Shown here one piece after another: positions 61,264-64,000 of a DNA stretch of 64,000 nucleotides (its first letter is position 1; each line of letters starts with the position of its first letter). A model generated the notes under the pieces. The model had not been told where the DNA came from. It ran no database searches and was given only the letters and a program-made list of their open reading frames with translations. The translations under genes and the position numbers were made by a program. The stretch spans positions 806,001 through 870,000 of the forward strand of contig JAIVLN010000001.1 in NCBI GenBank assembly GCA_020524245.1. Reading direction: 5' to 3'. The stretch is from Rossellomorea aquimaris. Its GTDB lineage: Bacteria > Bacillota > Bacilli > Bacillales > Fictibacillaceae.

Positions 61264-61365
61264 CGTCCTCATCCTGCATTTTCAGCGTTTTCGGGGACGA
61301 TAAAGCCCCTCTAACGTCCCCCATGTTATGCTTTCCTCGGATTCGGAGGACGTTAAGACCGCAAT
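61264..61365. repeat. Family C repeat, two diverged units at 52-bp spacing
   Basis: GTCC starts units at 61264 and 61316. The second unit has GTCCCCCATGTTATG and GGATTCGGAGGACGTTAAGA, close to the 46662-46860 consensus. No gene is seen in 61190-61382. Confidence 0.75.
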
Positions 61366-61382
61366 AACCACAGGACACACAT

Positions 61383-61416
61383 AAAAAAACCTGGCATAAT
61401 TTATGCCAGGGTTTAT
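61383..61416 (-). terminator. Terminator after sufB
   Basis: On the minus strand AACCCTGGCATAA pairs with TTATGCCAGGTT; T7 follows. Confidence 0.92.
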
Positions 61417-61424
61417 CAACATCA

Positions 61425-62822
61425 TTATCCGATTGAGCCTTCCATTTCGAATTTGATCAGTCGGTTCATTTCGACTGCGTATTCCATTGGAAGTTCTTTT
61501 GTGAATGGCTCGATGAAGCCCATTACGATCATTTCTGTCGCTTCTTCTTCAGAGATTCCACGGCTCATGAGATAGAAGAGTTGCTCTTCAGATACCTTCG
61601 AAACTTTCGCCTCGTGCTCGAGGGAAATGTTTTCGTTTAGGATCTCATTGTATGGAATCGTGTCAGAAGTGGACTCGTTATCCATGATGAGCGTATCACA
61701 CTCAACGTTCGCACGAGCACCTTGTGCTTTACGTCCGAAGTGTACGATACCACGGTAAGTTACTTTACCGCCACCTTTAGAGATGGACTTCGATACGATC
61801 GTAGATGACGTGTTCGGAGCCAAGTGGATCATTTTCGCACCCGCGTCCTGGTGTTGACCTTTACCAGCTAATGCGATGGACAATGTCATACCACGTGCAC
61901 CTTCACCTTTCAAGATGACTGCTGGGTACTTCATCGTCAGCTTGGAACCGATGTTTCCGTCAATCCATTCCATCGTTGCGTTTTCTTCAGCTACTGCACG
62001 CTTCGTAACAAGGTTGAAGACGTTGTTTGCCCAGTTCTGGATCGTCGTGTAACGGCAATATGCGTTCTTTTTGACGATGATTTCAACGACTGCACTGTGA
62101 AGGGAGTTCGTTGTATAAACTGGTGCCGTACAACCTTCTACGTAGTGTACAGAAGAATCTTCGTCTGCGATGATCAATGTACGCTCGAATTGACCCATGT
62201 TTTCTGAGTTGATTCGGAAGTACGCTTGAAGTGGTGTTTCACACTTCACGCCTTTTGGAACATAGATGAAGGATCCACCAGACCATACTGCAGAGTTCAA
62301 TGCTGAGAATTTGTTATCAGACGGAGGAATTGTTTTTCCAAAGTGCTCTCTAAACAAATCTTCATTCTCTTTAAGAGCAGTATCGGTATCTTTAAAGACA
62401 ATTCCCATGTTTTCAAGGTCTTCTTGCATGTTGTGGTATACAACCTCAGATTCATACTGAGCGGATACACCAGCAAGATATTTTTGCTCTGCTTCAGGGA
62501 TACCGAGCTTATCAAACGTACGCTTGATTTCTTCTGGTACCTCATCCCAAGAGCGCTCAGACTTCTCAGACGGTTTTACATAGTACGTAATGTCGTCGAA
62601 GTTCAATTCTTTCAAGTTCCCGCCCCATTGAGGCATAGGCATTTTATAGAATTGTTCAAGTGATTTCAAACGGAAATCGAGCATCCATTGCGGCTCATCT
62701 TTCATACGTGAAATTTCACGAACGATTTCTTCAGTCAATCCGCGCTTGGATCTAAAGATCGAGACGTCTTTGTCTTTAAAACCATATTTATATTCGCCGA
62801 TCTCTGGCATTTTCTTAGCCAT
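61425..62822 (-). CDS. sufB: SufB, Fe-S cluster scaffold subunit
   Basis: The product has 465 residues with AAGGAGG upstream. Family segments include [60 protein letters not shown] and [20 protein letters not shown]. SufB with SufC and SufD builds clusters. It is the last gene of the suf operon on this strand and ends at a terminator. Confidence 0.98.
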   Translation of the reverse strand: MAKKMPEIGEYKYGFKDKDVSIFRSKRGLTEEIVREISRMKDEPQWMLDFRLKSLEQFYKMPMPQWGGNLKELNFDDITYYVKPSEKSERSWDEVPEEIKRTFDKLGIPEAEQKYLAGVSAQYESEVVYHNMQEDLENMGIVFKDTDTALKENEDLFREHFGKTIPPSDNKFSALNSAVWSGGSFIYVPKGVKCETPLQAYFRINSENMGQFERTLIIADEDSSVHYVEGCTAPVYTTNSLHSAVVEIIVKKNAYCRYTTIQNWANNVFNLVTKRAVAEENATMEWIDGNIGSKLTMKYPAVILKGEGARGMTLSIALAGKGQHQDAGAKMIHLAPNTSSTIVSKSISKGGGKVTYRGIVHFGRKAQGARANVECDTLIMDNESTSDTIPYNEILNENISLEHEAKVSKVSEEQLFYLMSRGISEEEATEMIVMGFIEPFTKELPMEYAVEMNRLIKFEMEGSIG

Positions 62823-62928
62823 CGTTCAATCCCTCCTTAAAGGATACATACATCCAGAGCCAGTTGAGTACGTAGTATCTATACTTCCATTGTAAGGGGC
62901 ATAGGTACAAAAGACAACCGGGCTGGCT

Positions 62929-64000
<1,072 letters not shown>

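Overview
The window is chromosomal DNA of a spore-forming Firmicute of the family Bacillaceae. Evidence for this is a GerAB-type germination permease, YutH, YunB, YuiC, a Spo0E-type protein, strong AGGAGG ribosome binding sites, TTG/GTG starts, the SufS-SufU-SufB order, and long collinearity with the yug-yui-yum-yut-yun part of the Bacillus subtilis chromosome. Several NhaC/NSS/NupC-type carriers would fit a salt- or alkali-tolerant life, but that is inference. No prophage, insertion sequence or CRISPR array was seen. Most of the window is core genome, so the novelty is in gene fusions, leader RNAs, operators and intergenic repeats.

Layout. 1-7.2 kb: end of a germination permease, VOC protein, MscS channel, an ECF sigma/anti-sigma pair, YhgE with a perfect TetR-type operator, HemAT. 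7.3-15.8 kb: tRNA-Ala, ChbG, YggT, then the yug block (YugO-like channel, YugN, Pgi, alcohol dehydrogenase, YuzA, YugI) and AsnB with an ECF-like promoter. 16-24.5 kb: fumarase/aspartase-type lyase, two small proteins, YugF hydrolase, CapA, ArsR-SRPBCC fusion, molybdopterin oxidoreductase, YuiF carrier. 24.6-33 kb: PepA, DUF309, YuiD, a cobalamin-binding-type protein with no normal start codon, YuiC, YuiB, YuiA, Nudix, YumB, YumC. 33-47 kb: YutM, Spo0E-type, DapF, YutK, YuzB, a TetR-YutJ fused frame, YutI, dehydrogenase, YutH, YutG, YutF, YutE, EAL protein, GlpX and DUF3055. 47-60 kb: YutD, YutC, LipA, YunA, MetS/NSS transporter, GlnK-Amt, a lysine-riboswitch-controlled NhaC carrier, YunB, YunC, YunD, YunF. 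60-64 kb: a 27-residue ORF, MsrA behind a SAM riboswitch, then sufB, sufU and partial sufS on the minus strand.

How it works together. Several genes concern redox and Fe-S chemistry: YumB, YumC, YutJ, YutI, YutM, SufBUS, LipA and MsrA. Nitrogen supply is handled by GlnK-Amt under apparent TnrA and CodY boxes, and carbon by Pgi and YutK with cre-like CcpA sites. The most unusual coding feature is an uninterrupted frame joining a TetR regulator to the NDH-2-like YutJ. The junction carries an A6G4 tract, and loss of one A would recreate a conventional ATGA-overlapping gene pair. The most unusual non-coding feature is a set of intergenic repeat arrays of unrelated sequence that share a 51-52 bp period.
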